Positions 14,540 through 20,743 of a stretch of 20,743 nucleotides of DNA are shown piece after piece. The notes beneath the pieces were generated by a model that worked only from the letters and a program-made list of their open reading frames with translations, made no database searches and had not been told where the DNA came from. The stretch covers positions 1 to 20,743 of the forward strand of contig JAAYYE010000002.1 in NCBI GenBank assembly GCA_012515515.1, written 5' to 3'. The translations under genes were made by a program, and so were the position numbers. The stretch's first letter is position 1. Each line of letters opens with the position of its first letter. Source of the stretch: Minisyncoccota bacterium (GTDB lineage: Bacteria > Patescibacteria > Microgenomatia > UBA1400 > PJMF01).

Positions 14540-16273
14540 TTACCTTTTCTTAAAAATCAGCACTTGTGGATGATCATAGACCGTAAAAGCTTCTTCAGCC
14601 CAGGAATCATTGAAAGTTATATTGATGCCTAAATATTCTAAACTCGGGTATGAAGAAAATTCAGTGACCAGTTGGTAATCTGTTTGATTGGCCATTAGCT
14701 CTTGATAAAAATGACTCATTTGAGGGTATTTTTCTGGCGTGCGGATAATACTCCCCCAAGCTCGGTTAGAAGATAAAATGTAATAATCGGCTTGGGCTAA
14801 ATTAGCATTAATTTCTGTCCATTTTTCTTCACTGTCATGATCAAAAACCGGCAATTGTACCAACTCATACTGCTGTGGATATTTTGCTAAAGGGCGTGGC
14901 AAAGGATCATCCCAATATTCGAATAAAATTATACTCTGGGTGGGTATATTTTGATAAATCCATTCAGACGCTTGGACGCGAGAATGTGGCTTAAAATAGA
15001 TTGAGATAAACATTAGTGGCCAAACGCTGAGTGCGACTAATGCTAGGCTTGACCACAAGGCTTGTTTCTTTCTTTTTCTTAAAAAATGACTAAGACCCAT
15101 CCCAGAAATAATCGCGATAAATGGGTAAATAATTAAATAGTATCTTAGGGTTTGCACCACTTGTAGCGCATAATATGTTAAAAAAGCACCAAGCCAAAGT
15201 AAGCTTAAAGCAAACACTACTGAAACTTTTGACCACTTTTTTTGTTTAAATAAAGAGCTAATTTTTTTGATCAGAAAATATGTGCCCACAATAGCAAAAA
15301 TTGTTATGACTAAACCTAGACCAAAAATAATTAAATTTTTAATGCCAAAAAAGGCCGATCGATTTAACCACTGGACGCCAGGTGGAAACCAGCTTTCTGA
15401 ATCACTATAAGTACTGAGCTCTTTTAAATCATTAACAAATTCAGTGCTAGGAGTAATTTTCCAAAAAGAGGGATTTTCAAACATGTAGGGAGCGGCTAAG
15501 CGCGTTGAGAGATAGGCGCTCAGGATAAATATGGCTGCAGTCGCTGCTATTAATAAGATGCTTTTCCTGATTTTTTTTAAATTTATTGCTGTTTTGAGGT
15601 GTTTGAAATAATTTAAGCTAATCAAAATCAGGTTTAAAGGCAAAATAAAAGCTGCGGTAATTTTGCTAGAAAGAGCTAAGCCCCAAGCAATGCCAGCGAC
15701 AATTACATTAATAAATTTTTTCTCAAAAAAGTACCTTAAACTAAAATAAAAACTGGTAAAGATAAACAAATTTAAAAAGGTATCAGTAGTAAAAAAATGA
15801 GATTGCTGAATGGGTAAAACCATCAGGGCATAAATTAAGCTTGCCCAAAATTTGGTGTGGGGATGAATAGCGAACTGTTGATCACGGGAATGTTTTTCTA
15901 ACAATAAGATTGTTAGAAAAATAAGAGGAATGATTAATAAATCTGCAATTGCAGATAAGGCTCGACCAACAATGGTAATTTCTTCTAAACCGTCTTTTTC
16001 TAAAATCGTACTTACCACTCTACTCAACGAGACGGGAAAATTACCGTAGACAAAGAAATCTCTGGCAAAATTACGTGGATTGAGCGGTGATTGTGCTTGG
16101 TCTAGGTATTCAGTGAAACTACTCGGCAAACTCAATTCTTGAATAGTCATGTTTAAGAATCGCTCGTCAGGATGTAAAAACTGTCCTTGATCCCAATTTA
16201 TCCCAGCTATGCGCAAGCACAAGGCTAGAACTAGAATGATTAGCAATAAAATACCGTTTTTTATTTTAGCCAC
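14540..16273 (-). CDS. GT39-like polytopic glycosyltransferase, second copy type
   Basis: The 577-residue integral membrane protein has an uncleaved first membrane segment at about 7-23, then QFLHPDERFLNM with the paired acids D36-E37 of the GT39/PMT fold in outer loop 1, and later YGNFPVSLSRVV (about 76-87), a second motif typical of this group. About ten more hydrophobic helices extend to about residue 425. A C-terminal soluble domain (about 430-577) contains WDDPLPRPLAKYPQQYEL. It is not a duplicate of the 10930 gene: only the fold and motif agree. The start is a GTG at 16273-16271, 6 nt after a minus-strand TATAAT; an ATG start is not available nearby. It is transcribed convergently with the HAD-GT4 pair and divergently from the TMEM43 gene. 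Donor and acceptor are unknown. Confidence 0.78.
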   Translation of the reverse strand: MAKIKNGILLLIILVLALCLRIAGINWDQGQFLHPDERFLNMTIQELSLPSSFTEYLDQAQSPLNPRNFARDFFVYGNFPVSLSRVVSTILEKDGLEEITIVGRALSAIADLLIIPLIFLTILLLEKHSRDQQFAIHPHTKFWASLIYALMVLPIQQSHFFTTDTFLNLFIFTSFYFSLRYFFEKKFINVIVAGIAWGLALSSKITAAFILPLNLILISLNYFKHLKTAINLKKIRKSILLIAATAAIFILSAYLSTRLAAPYMFENPSFWKITPSTEFVNDLKELSTYSDSESWFPPGVQWLNRSAFFGIKNLIIFGLGLVITIFAIVGTYFLIKKISSLFKQKKWSKVSVVFALSLLWLGAFLTYYALQVVQTLRYYLIIYPFIAIISGMGLSHFLRKRKKQALWSSLALVALSVWPLMFISIYFKPHSRVQASEWIYQNIPTQSIILFEYWDDPLPRPLAKYPQQYELVQLPVFDHDSEEKWTEINANLAQADYYILSSNRAWGSIIRTPEKYPQMSHFYQELMANQTDYQLVTEFSSYPSLEYLGINITFNDSWAEEAFTVYDHPQVLIFKKR

Positions 16274-16279
16274 CTTTAA

Positions 16280-16285
16280 ATTATA
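16280..16285 (-). promoter_or_regulatory. -10 element of the second GT39 gene
   Basis: Perfect TATAAT on the minus strand, 6 nt upstream of the GTG start at 16273. No strong -35 is seen. It predicts a leaderless mRNA with a GTG start. Confidence 0.5.
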
Positions 16286-16305
16286 TAATAAGATAAAGCG
16301 CTTTG

Positions 16306-16314
16306 TGTTACACT
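16306..16314 (+). promoter_or_regulatory. Extended -10 of the TMEM43 gene
   Basis: TGTTACACT (TGn plus TACACT), 8 nt before the ATG at 16323. It lies in the 49-bp space shared with the divergent GT39 promoter. Confidence 0.45.
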
Positions 16315-16322
16315 ATTGTTAT

Positions 16323-17537
16323 ATGAGCGACCAACATTCTTCTACACCAATAAGCCAAGTTGAAAAACGTTCTTGGCTACAAAGACTAGGCAGTTCAATA
16401 AAGGGCGTTGTAACGGGCTTAGTGCTCTTTGCCATTGCTTTTCCCCTCATTATTTGGAACGAGGCTCGAGAGATTCAAACTTATCGTAGCTTAGAAGAAG
16501 GTGCCAGTGCGGTCATTAATGTTGACTCTGAACACATTAATTCTCAAGACGATGGTCAATTAATTCATATTACTGGAGAAGCTCGAACGCCGAGCGTCTT
16601 AACCGATGATACTTTTGCGGTGAGCGAAAACGCCTTAAAACTTAAAAGAATTGTTGAAATTTATCAGTGGGCAGAAGAAAAACAGTCAGAAACTGTTGAA
16701 AAATTAGGTGGTAGTATGGAAACGACGACCACTTACAATTATAAGCAAGTTTGGGATGATCGGCTAATTAATTCTCAAGATTTTAAAGACCAGGCGAGTC
16801 ACCTAAACCCTCAAATTAAACCTCTGGAAAATGAAGAAAAAACAGCCAGCCCAATTAGCGTCGGTGCTTATACTCTATCCGATCGTTTAATTAATTCACT
16901 AACTGATTATCAACGACTTAATTTAGCCAATGACTTATTAACAACTTTAACTTATGCCCAACAAGAGCAGTGGCAAGTTTTTAATAATTATGTTTATCAA
17001 AGTGCAGATCCAAGCAATCCAAAAATTGGCGATGTTCGAGTCTATTATCAAATTATCAGACCCAGCGCAGTCAGCATCATCGCTCAGCAAAATGGCCCAG
17101 ATCTACAAGCTTATCAAAGCAAACAAGGCAAAAGTATCGAAATGATTAGATTGGGACAGCATTCGGCTACAGAAATGTTTGATGGTGCTGTTCAGGTTAA
17201 TCACTCAACTAGCTGGTTGTTTAGATTATTGGCATTTATTTTTATGTATGTTGGCTTAAAAACCATGTTGGTGCCACTGGCAGTTTTGGGCAGTGTGGTG
17301 CCGTTTTTTGCTAAAATATTGCGCTTTGGCAGCAACTTGTTGTCAGGAATAGTTGCTTTACTATTGTCATTAATCGTCATCGGTATAGCCTGGCTAAGTT
17401 ATCGTCCCTTAATTGGCTTAGCGGTTTTAGCAGTAGCTGCTTTAATTTTTGTCTTAATTACTTACTTGAAAAAAAATCCTAGCCTTAAAAAAAAGCTTAG
17501 CATTGAAAAAAAGCCCAACATTAAAAAAGGGGCATAA
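16323..17537 (+). CDS. TMEM43 (LUMA) family membrane protein
   Basis: The 404-residue protein matches the TMEM43 layout. It has one membrane segment near the N-terminus (about 26-46), a large extracytoplasmic domain (about 50-295), three or four membrane segments at the C-terminus (about 298-381), and a Lys-rich tail (about 382-404). The signature is IVEIYQWAEEKQSE (110-123) followed by TTTYNYKQVWDDRLINSQDF (135-154). These match the family pattern of an E-x-Y-Q-W block followed by Y-x-Y-x-x-x-W and a downstream S-x-x-F. TMEM43 is known in animals as an inner nuclear membrane/ER protein. Bacterial homologues exist but their function is unknown. The ATG at 16323 is chosen because an in-frame upstream extension would run through the divergent gene's start and promoter. 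An 18-nt gap to the next small gene suggests one operon. Confidence 0.85.
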   Translation: MSDQHSSTPISQVEKRSWLQRLGSSIKGVVTGLVLFAIAFPLIIWNEAREIQTYRSLEEGASAVINVDSEHINSQDDGQLIHITGEARTPSVLTDDTFAVSENALKLKRIVEIYQWAEEKQSETVEKLGGSMETTTTYNYKQVWDDRLINSQDFKDQASHLNPQIKPLENEEKTASPISVGAYTLSDRLINSLTDYQRLNLANDLLTTLTYAQQEQWQVFNNYVYQSADPSNPKIGDVRVYYQIIRPSAVSIIAQQNGPDLQAYQSKQGKSIEMIRLGQHSATEMFDGAVQVNHSTSWLFRLLAFIFMYVGLKTMLVPLAVLGSVVPFFAKILRFGSNLLSGIVALLLSLIVIGIAWLSYRPLIGLAVLAVAALIFVLITYLKKNPSLKKKLSIEKKPNIKKGA

Positions 17538-17555
17538 AATAAAAGAAAGGTGCTT

Positions 17556-17759
17556 ATGACAAAGGTTTTAAAAACTCACAGTTTTAGCAAACACTTCTTT
17601 AATGCTAAACGTAATTTATTAGATAAATTACCAAAATTATTGGACAATAATAAATTGGCTAAACGGCGTGCCAAACCAGATCCTTTGGAAACTTGTATTA
17701 AACAAAGCGCAGATCCGAATAAGTGTAAAAAATTTGTGAGCTCCAATAAGACAAAATAG
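17556..17759 (+). CDS. Small basic protein (67 aa), unknown
   Basis: I do not recognise it. The 67-residue product is strongly basic (about one quarter Lys/Arg) with a helical N-terminal half (TKVLKTHSFSKHFFNAKRN) and two cysteines spaced C-x9-C (LETCIKQSADPNKCKKF). No membrane segment. The ATG at 17556 has a GAAAGG Shine-Dalgarno sequence (17545-17550) at proper spacing; the in-frame GTG at 17550 overlaps that site and is rejected. It lies 18 nt after the TMEM43 gene, so it is probably co-transcribed with it. It might bind nucleic acid or an acidic membrane surface, but that is only a suggestion from charge. Confidence 0.6.
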   Translation: MTKVLKTHSFSKHFFNAKRNLLDKLPKLLDNNKLAKRRAKPDPLETCIKQSADPNKCKKFVSSNKTK

Positions 17760-17761
17760 TC

Positions 17762-17790
17762 TTGATAAACTAAGACTTTCGGTGGATAAT
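17762..17790 (+). promoter_or_regulatory. pyk promoter
   Basis: TTGATA (17762-17767), 17 nt, GATAAT (17785-17790). A second TATAAT is at 17803-17808 with a poor -35. Either gives a real 5' leader of 30-50 nt, unlike most promoters in this window. Confidence 0.55.
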
Positions 17791-17844
17791 AGATATTTTA
17801 TATATAATTTTTTTATTGATAAAGTAAAAAAGATAAGGAAAGAA

Positions 17845-19248
17845 ATGTCTAAATTGACAAAAGTAATTGCGACTCTTGGTCCTGCAAGTGAGACTGAAGA
17901 AGTCATGAAAGAATTAATTTTAGCAGGCATGAATGTGGCACGTTTTAATACGAAACACGGCACTCCAGCCTGGCACTTAGAGCGTATCCATCGGGTAAAA
18001 AAAGTAGCTAAAGAATTAGACAAAGCAGTCGGCGTGTTGCTGGACCTACAAGGCCCAGAAATCAGAATTGATTTAAAAGATGGCGGTAGTTTTGAGTTAG
18101 AAAAAGATGGAGAAACTAAATTTGTGGTAGGTGAACCAGCTGAAAATGAAATTAGTATTCCAGAAATTGTTGTTGATTCAATTCAAGTTGGAGATGTAAT
18201 TTCGATCGATGACGGGATTTGTGAATTTTCCATCATCAAAAAAGAAGACAAGGTGTTGGTGGCTCGTGCTCTCAGCCCTTTTGTTGTTAAACATCGTAAA
18301 ACCCTAAATACTCCAGGAATTGTGATCGATATGCCCTCTTTAGTGCCTAACGATTTAGAACAATTGGACAACATGACTGATGATGACATTGATTTTGTGG
18401 GTTTGTCTTTTGTGAGAAATGCCAAAGATATTGCGATTCTGCAAGATGAATTAAAAAAGCGCAATTTGCATGTTGATATTATTTCAAAAATTGAAAATCA
18501 GGCAGCTCTTGATAACCTAGATGAAATTATTGAAGCATCAGATGGGATTATGGTAGCAAGAGGAGATTTAGCTGTTGAAGTACCTTTTGAACAATTAGCT
18601 TTTTGGCAAAAACTGATCATTGAAAAATCGCGTGCCGCAGGTAAACCAGTGATTACTGCCACACAAATGTTAGAGAGCATGATCGTTAGCCCTCGCCCAA
18701 CTCGAGCAGAAGTCAGTGATGTGGCCAATGCCATTTATGATGGCACCGATGCTGTGATGCTTTCTGGAGAAACCACTTTGGGTAAATATCCAGTTAAATG
18801 TGTCGAAACACAAAGTAAAATAGCGATGTTTAATGAGCCATACGCAGAGAATTATTTATGGGAATTTGTTGGCGAGGATTGTGTGAGTGCCATTAGTTTT
18901 GCCGCCTTTAAATTGATTGAAAATCGACCCAACAGTGTTGATAAAATTGTCCTACTCACCAGAACCGGACGAACAGCGAGAAATTTCTCTCGATTTAGAC
19001 CAGGAATTGAAGTTAAAGCCCTAACTGCTAGCAGACAGGCTTATAACAAGTTGGCCTTATCTTTTGGCATTGATCCAATTTTAACCAGTCAAGAGTTTTT
19101 TCATTATCAAACTGAAGATGAATTAATCAAGAATTTGAAAGAACATGAGATTGTTAAAAGCGGTGAACGAGTCTTAATCATTTCATCTTTTGCCAAAGAC
19201 ATCGCCAAAAGACGAACCGATTCTCTATCATTAATAACAATTGCTTAA
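17845..19248 (+). CDS. pyk: Pyruvate kinase
   Basis: Pyruvate kinase makes pyruvate and ATP from phosphoenolpyruvate and ADP, the last step of glycolysis. The 467-residue product has the catalytic lysine/metal glutamate in SKIENQ (K215, E217), the metal aspartate in ARGDLAVEVP (D241), the substrate loop TATQMLESM (271-279) and DGTDAVMLSGETTLGKYP. A C-terminal allosteric-type domain follows (about 340-467). The N-terminal motif usually RxNFSHG is R33-F-N-T-K37-H-G: the Ser that normally binds the K+ ion is Lys here. DTKGPEIR is D67-L-Q-G-P-E72-I-R, keeping the acidic residue of K+-dependent enzymes. The ATG at 17845 follows AAGGAA (17835-17840), a clear Shine-Dalgarno sequence; the in-frame ATG-like extension from 17782 is upstream of this site and overlaps the promoter. 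Monocistronic or with ytxH 65 nt on. Confidence 0.95.
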   Translation: MSKLTKVIATLGPASETEEVMKELILAGMNVARFNTKHGTPAWHLERIHRVKKVAKELDKAVGVLLDLQGPEIRIDLKDGGSFELEKDGETKFVVGEPAENEISIPEIVVDSIQVGDVISIDDGICEFSIIKKEDKVLVARALSPFVVKHRKTLNTPGIVIDMPSLVPNDLEQLDNMTDDDIDFVGLSFVRNAKDIAILQDELKKRNLHVDIISKIENQAALDNLDEIIEASDGIMVARGDLAVEVPFEQLAFWQKLIIEKSRAAGKPVITATQMLESMIVSPRPTRAEVSDVANAIYDGTDAVMLSGETTLGKYPVKCVETQSKIAMFNEPYAENYLWEFVGEDCVSAISFAAFKLIENRPNSVDKIVLLTRTGRTARNFSRFRPGIEVKALTASRQAYNKLALSFGIDPILTSQEFFHYQTEDELIKNLKEHEIVKSGERVLIISSFAKDIAKRRTDSLSLITIA

Positions 19249-19313
19249 TAAGTTTGTGGTTTTATTAAAAAAAGGTTAGAATTAAATACAGTTAGTTAAT
19301 ATAAAAGGAACTC

Positions 19314-19574
19314 ATGTCAAAGAAAAAAACAGGTGTACTTCCATTAATTGTAGGTGCTGTAACAGGCGCGGCAGCAGTTTTCTTTTCTGATGAAAAGAAC
19401 CGAAAAAAAGTTAAAAAAACTTACGATGAGGTCAAAAAAAATCCAGAAGCTTTTGCCAGAAAAACTGCTAAAAGTGTTGAGAAATCTGCTCGAAAACTTG
19501 CCAACCAAGCCAAAGCTGCTGGCAAAAAAACATTGAGCCAACAAAAAAAAGCAATTAAAAAAGCCCTTAAGTAA
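19314..19574 (+). CDS. YtxH-like small membrane-associated protein
   Basis: An 86-residue protein with a short hydrophobic/Gly-Ala segment near the N-terminus (about 7-24, GVLPLIVGAVTGAAAVFF) followed by SDEKNRKKVKKT and a long Lys/Ala-rich amphipathic helix to the end. That order (Gly-rich anchor, then basic coiled helix) is the YtxH-like pattern; these proteins are linked to general stress in Firmicutes but their molecular role is unknown. The ATG is preceded by AAAGGA at 19304-19309 with good spacing. It stands alone between pyk and the convergent flavodoxin gene. Confidence 0.7.
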   Translation: MSKKKTGVLPLIVGAVTGAAAVFFSDEKNRKKVKKTYDEVKKNPEAFARKTAKSVEKSARKLANQAKAAGKKTLSQQKKAIKKALK

Positions 19575-19589
19575 TTTTTGCTTAAGCAA

Positions 19590-20039
19590 TTAAAGCCAAG
19601 AAATTAATTCTTGGGCGAAGTTTTTAATTTTGTCCTGGTTATTTTCATCTTCGATATAACCATCAACTTTTAAACTGTCGATGACTTTTTGTCCACCCTT
19701 GCTAGTGAAAACATTTTCTAGTGTATCAACAGCATGACAAAATTTTGGATAATTGCTATCACCGCAGCCAAAAAAAGCTAACTTTTTAGCGGTTAAATCG
19801 GGCAATTCTGCAGTGTTTTCTTCTAAAAAATCTGCCATATCGCTACAAAGCAAACCATCATCCCAAGTTGAAGAAGCGACAATTAGCAAATTTTCTACTT
19901 GAGCCAAATCAGCAACACTACTGAGATTAATATTTTTAATCTCCAATTCTTTGCCCGCATCATGAATTATTTGTTGGATTTGTTGAGCGACACTTTCAGT
20001 ATTACCAGTTAAAGTACCATAGACTAAAAGATTTTTCAT
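19590..20039 (-). CDS. Flavodoxin
   Basis: Flavodoxins are soluble FMN-containing electron carriers that can replace ferredoxin. The 149-residue product has the phosphate-binding loop GTLTGNTESVA (8-18), the first isoalloxazine loop STWDDGLLCSDM (57-68, with W59) and the second loop FFGCGDSNYPKFCHAVD (89-105, with Y97 stacking on FMN). It is a short-chain type by length. It is divergent from the 2-oxoacid oxidoreductase gene, a plausible electron donor. An AGAAAG lies 5 nt before the ATG, and a minus-strand extended -10 (TGCTAAAAT) gives a leader of about 23 nt. It converges on ytxH with 15 nt between stops. Confidence 0.93.
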   Translation of the reverse strand: MKNLLVYGTLTGNTESVAQQIQQIIHDAGKELEIKNINLSSVADLAQVENLLIVASSTWDDGLLCSDMADFLEENTAELPDLTAKKLAFFGCGDSNYPKFCHAVDTLENVFTSKGGQKVIDSLKVDGYIEDENNQDKIKNFAQELISWL

Positions 20040-20068
20040 AGTTCTTTCTGTTTATTTTTATTAGAATT

Positions 20069-20077
20069 ATTTTAGCA
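20069..20077 (-). promoter_or_regulatory. Extended -10 of the flavodoxin gene
   Basis: Minus-strand TGCTAAAAT (20077-20069), about 30 nt before the flavodoxin ATG, which has a purine-rich AGAAAG ribosome binding site. Confidence 0.5.
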
Positions 20078-20125
20078 GATTTAACTGGCAATTTCACTTG
20101 ACTAGCCTTAAGCTACAGTCCTCCT

Positions 20126-20186
20126 TGTTGACCACTACTTGTTGTTAAGCACTGTTCCTCTGCTCGCTGTTGACCACTGTTCCTCT
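20126..20186 (+). repeat. Short interleaved direct repeats upstream of the oxidoreductase gene
   Basis: TGTTGACCACT occurs at 20126-20136 and 20168-20178; CACTGTTCCTCT occurs at 20150-20161 and 20175-20186. The second copy of the first contains the -35 (TTGACC) of the downstream gene, so the repeats could be operator half-sites or a small local duplication. Confidence 0.55.
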
Positions 20187-20198
20187 CCCCTTTACAAT
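20170..20198 (+). promoter_or_regulatory. Promoter of the 2-oxoacid oxidoreductase gene
   Basis: TTGACC (20170-20175), 17 nt, TACAAT (20193-20198): the best -35 in the window. The ATG at 20207 is 8 nt after the -10, predicting a leaderless mRNA. Confidence 0.7.
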
Positions 20199-20206
20199 GC
20201 AATTAT

Positions 20207-20743
20207 ATGGAAAAATTCTCCTTAAATTGGAAAATTGCTGGAAAAGCTGGTGATGGAGTGATGCTTGCTGCCAAGTTATTTGCCAAATTATGTCAACGCC
20301 AAGGTTTAAAAGTTTTCAATTACTATGAATATCCTTCATTAATTAAGGGTGGGCACCAAACTGGCCAAGTATATGCCGCTTCTACGAGTGCTTTTTGTCA
20401 GCGGTGCAGCATCGATTTATTGGTCTTGTTCCAGCCACAATTTTTAGCTTTACATTTAGATGAATTAAATGAAGATTCCTTAGTTGTGCTGAATGCTAAA
20501 AATTTTGATAGCAGCCAATATCCACAACTAAAAAGTCGAGTGATTTGTATGCCTTTTACTCAATTAGCTAGACAAGAAATTAAGGAGCCATTGACCGCTA
20601 ATATTATGACCGTCGCTGCTAGTGCTAAATATTTTGCTTTTGATTTAAGTAAATTAGCTCAATTAGTGAAGGAAGAATTTGCTGAACACAAAGAAGTGAT
20701 TGCCAAAAATCTGCAAGCCATTAATCTAATTTGTGAAGAATTA
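20207..20743 (+). CDS. 2-oxoacid:acceptor oxidoreductase, gamma domain (probable N-terminus of a fused gamma-alpha subunit), truncated by window end
   Basis: 179 residues are visible and the frame is still open at the window edge. The domain begins KIAGKAGDGVMLAAKLFAK (about 9-27) and continues with EYPSLIKGGHQTGQV (41-55), the signature of the gamma (catalytic interface) domain of pyruvate/2-oxoglutarate:ferredoxin oxidoreductases; it often forms the N-terminal part of KorA/VorA-type alpha subunits, with the thiamine-binding beta subunit as a separate gene downstream. The enzyme decarboxylates a 2-oxoacid to its acyl-CoA and passes electrons to ferredoxin or flavodoxin. Which oxoacid is used cannot be told from this part. 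The neighbouring divergent flavodoxin and upstream pyk fit a pyruvate or related substrate, but this is inference. The start is 8 nt after a good promoter and lacks a Shine-Dalgarno sequence. Confidence 0.85.
   Translation, partial: MEKFSLNWKIAGKAGDGVMLAAKLFAKLCQRQGLKVFNYYEYPSLIKGGHQTGQVYAASTSAFCQRCSIDLLVLFQPQFLALHLDELNEDSLVVLNAKNFDSSQYPQLKSRVICMPFTQLARQEIKEPLTANIMTVAASAKYFAFDLSKLAQLVKEEFAEHKEVIAKNLQAINLICEEL

Noticed and set aside
16209..16322. N-terminal extension of the TMEM43 gene
   Set aside because: It would overlap the divergent GT39 start and both promoters, and lacks family similarity.
17782..17844. N-terminal extension of pyruvate kinase
   Set aside because: It spans the promoter and Shine-Dalgarno sequence; the family N-terminus matches the ATG at 17845.
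19566..19589. Bidirectional terminator between ytxH and flavodoxin
   Set aside because: CTTAAG repeats and the palindrome TTGCTTAAGCAA are AT-rich with no G/C stem followed by a U-tract on either strand.
1..20743. Mobile element, CRISPR array, prophage or toxin-antitoxin system
   Set aside because: No transposase, integrase, phage gene, spaced repeats or recognisable toxin pair was seen on either strand.
1..20743. Alternative genetic code with UGA read as glycine (as in Gracilibacteria)
   Set aside because: All conserved genes are full length without internal UGA, and the HAD gene ends at UGA where it overlaps the GT4 start.

Overview
This is an AT-rich (about two thirds A+T by eye) bacterial chromosome segment that uses the standard code: no long gene needs UGA read as an amino acid, and at least one gene ends at UGA. 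The densely packed genes, the simple sugar-metabolism and envelope gene set, tRNA genes with and without an encoded CCA, and many lineage-specific membrane proteins suggest a Candidate Phyla Radiation (Patescibacteria) genome, probably Parcubacteria-like. That placement is an inference from gene content and composition; no rRNA or other marker gene in the window settles it.

Layout. (1) 1-5463, minus strand: uvrB, then uvrA, then a truncated secreted protein with its own promoter inside the 3' end of uvrA. This is a nucleotide excision repair cluster. (2) 5572-7498, plus strand: tRNA-Arg(UCU), tRNA-His(GUG), an 85-residue orphan beginning 4 nt after the tRNA-His CCA, then a promoter, a 20-codon leader peptide with tandem Trp codons, a hairpin plus U-tract, and a stand-alone trpB closed by a long palindromic terminator. 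(3) 7583-10888: a Na+/Ca2+-exchanger-like membrane protein, a 530-residue soluble orphan, and a YhhQ/VUT-family queuosine-precursor transporter. (4) 10930-16273: an envelope glycosylation block, with two GT39-like polytopic glycosyltransferases flanking a HAD phosphatase that overlaps a GT4 glycosyltransferase by ATGA. (5) 16323-17759: a TMEM43 (LUMA) family membrane protein and a small basic protein. (6) 17845-20743: pyruvate kinase, a YtxH-like protein, a flavodoxin (minus strand) and, divergent from it, the start of a 2-oxoacid:acceptor oxidoreductase gamma/alpha subunit. Together these form a pyruvate-node set: PEP to pyruvate, then oxidative decarboxylation with flavodoxin as a plausible electron carrier.

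The most interesting element is the trp leader at 6071-6186. It is a consensus promoter whose expected transcription start falls on the ATG of a 20-residue peptide ending in Thr-Trp-Trp-Ala-stop. The two Trp codons and the stop codon lie inside the 5' arm and loop of a terminator-like hairpin just upstream of trpB. This looks like a ribosome-mediated tryptophan attenuator reduced to a single hairpin and a leaderless leader peptide.

The second theme is translation initiation. At least seven start codons here sit 4-8 nt downstream of a good -10 box with no Shine-Dalgarno sequence, predicting leaderless mRNAs. A minority of genes (pyk, ytxH, the 67-residue gene, flavodoxin) have a longer leader and a purine-rich ribosome binding site. 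No mobile element, CRISPR array, rRNA gene or origin is visible, and no gene-free stretch exceeds 300 bases.
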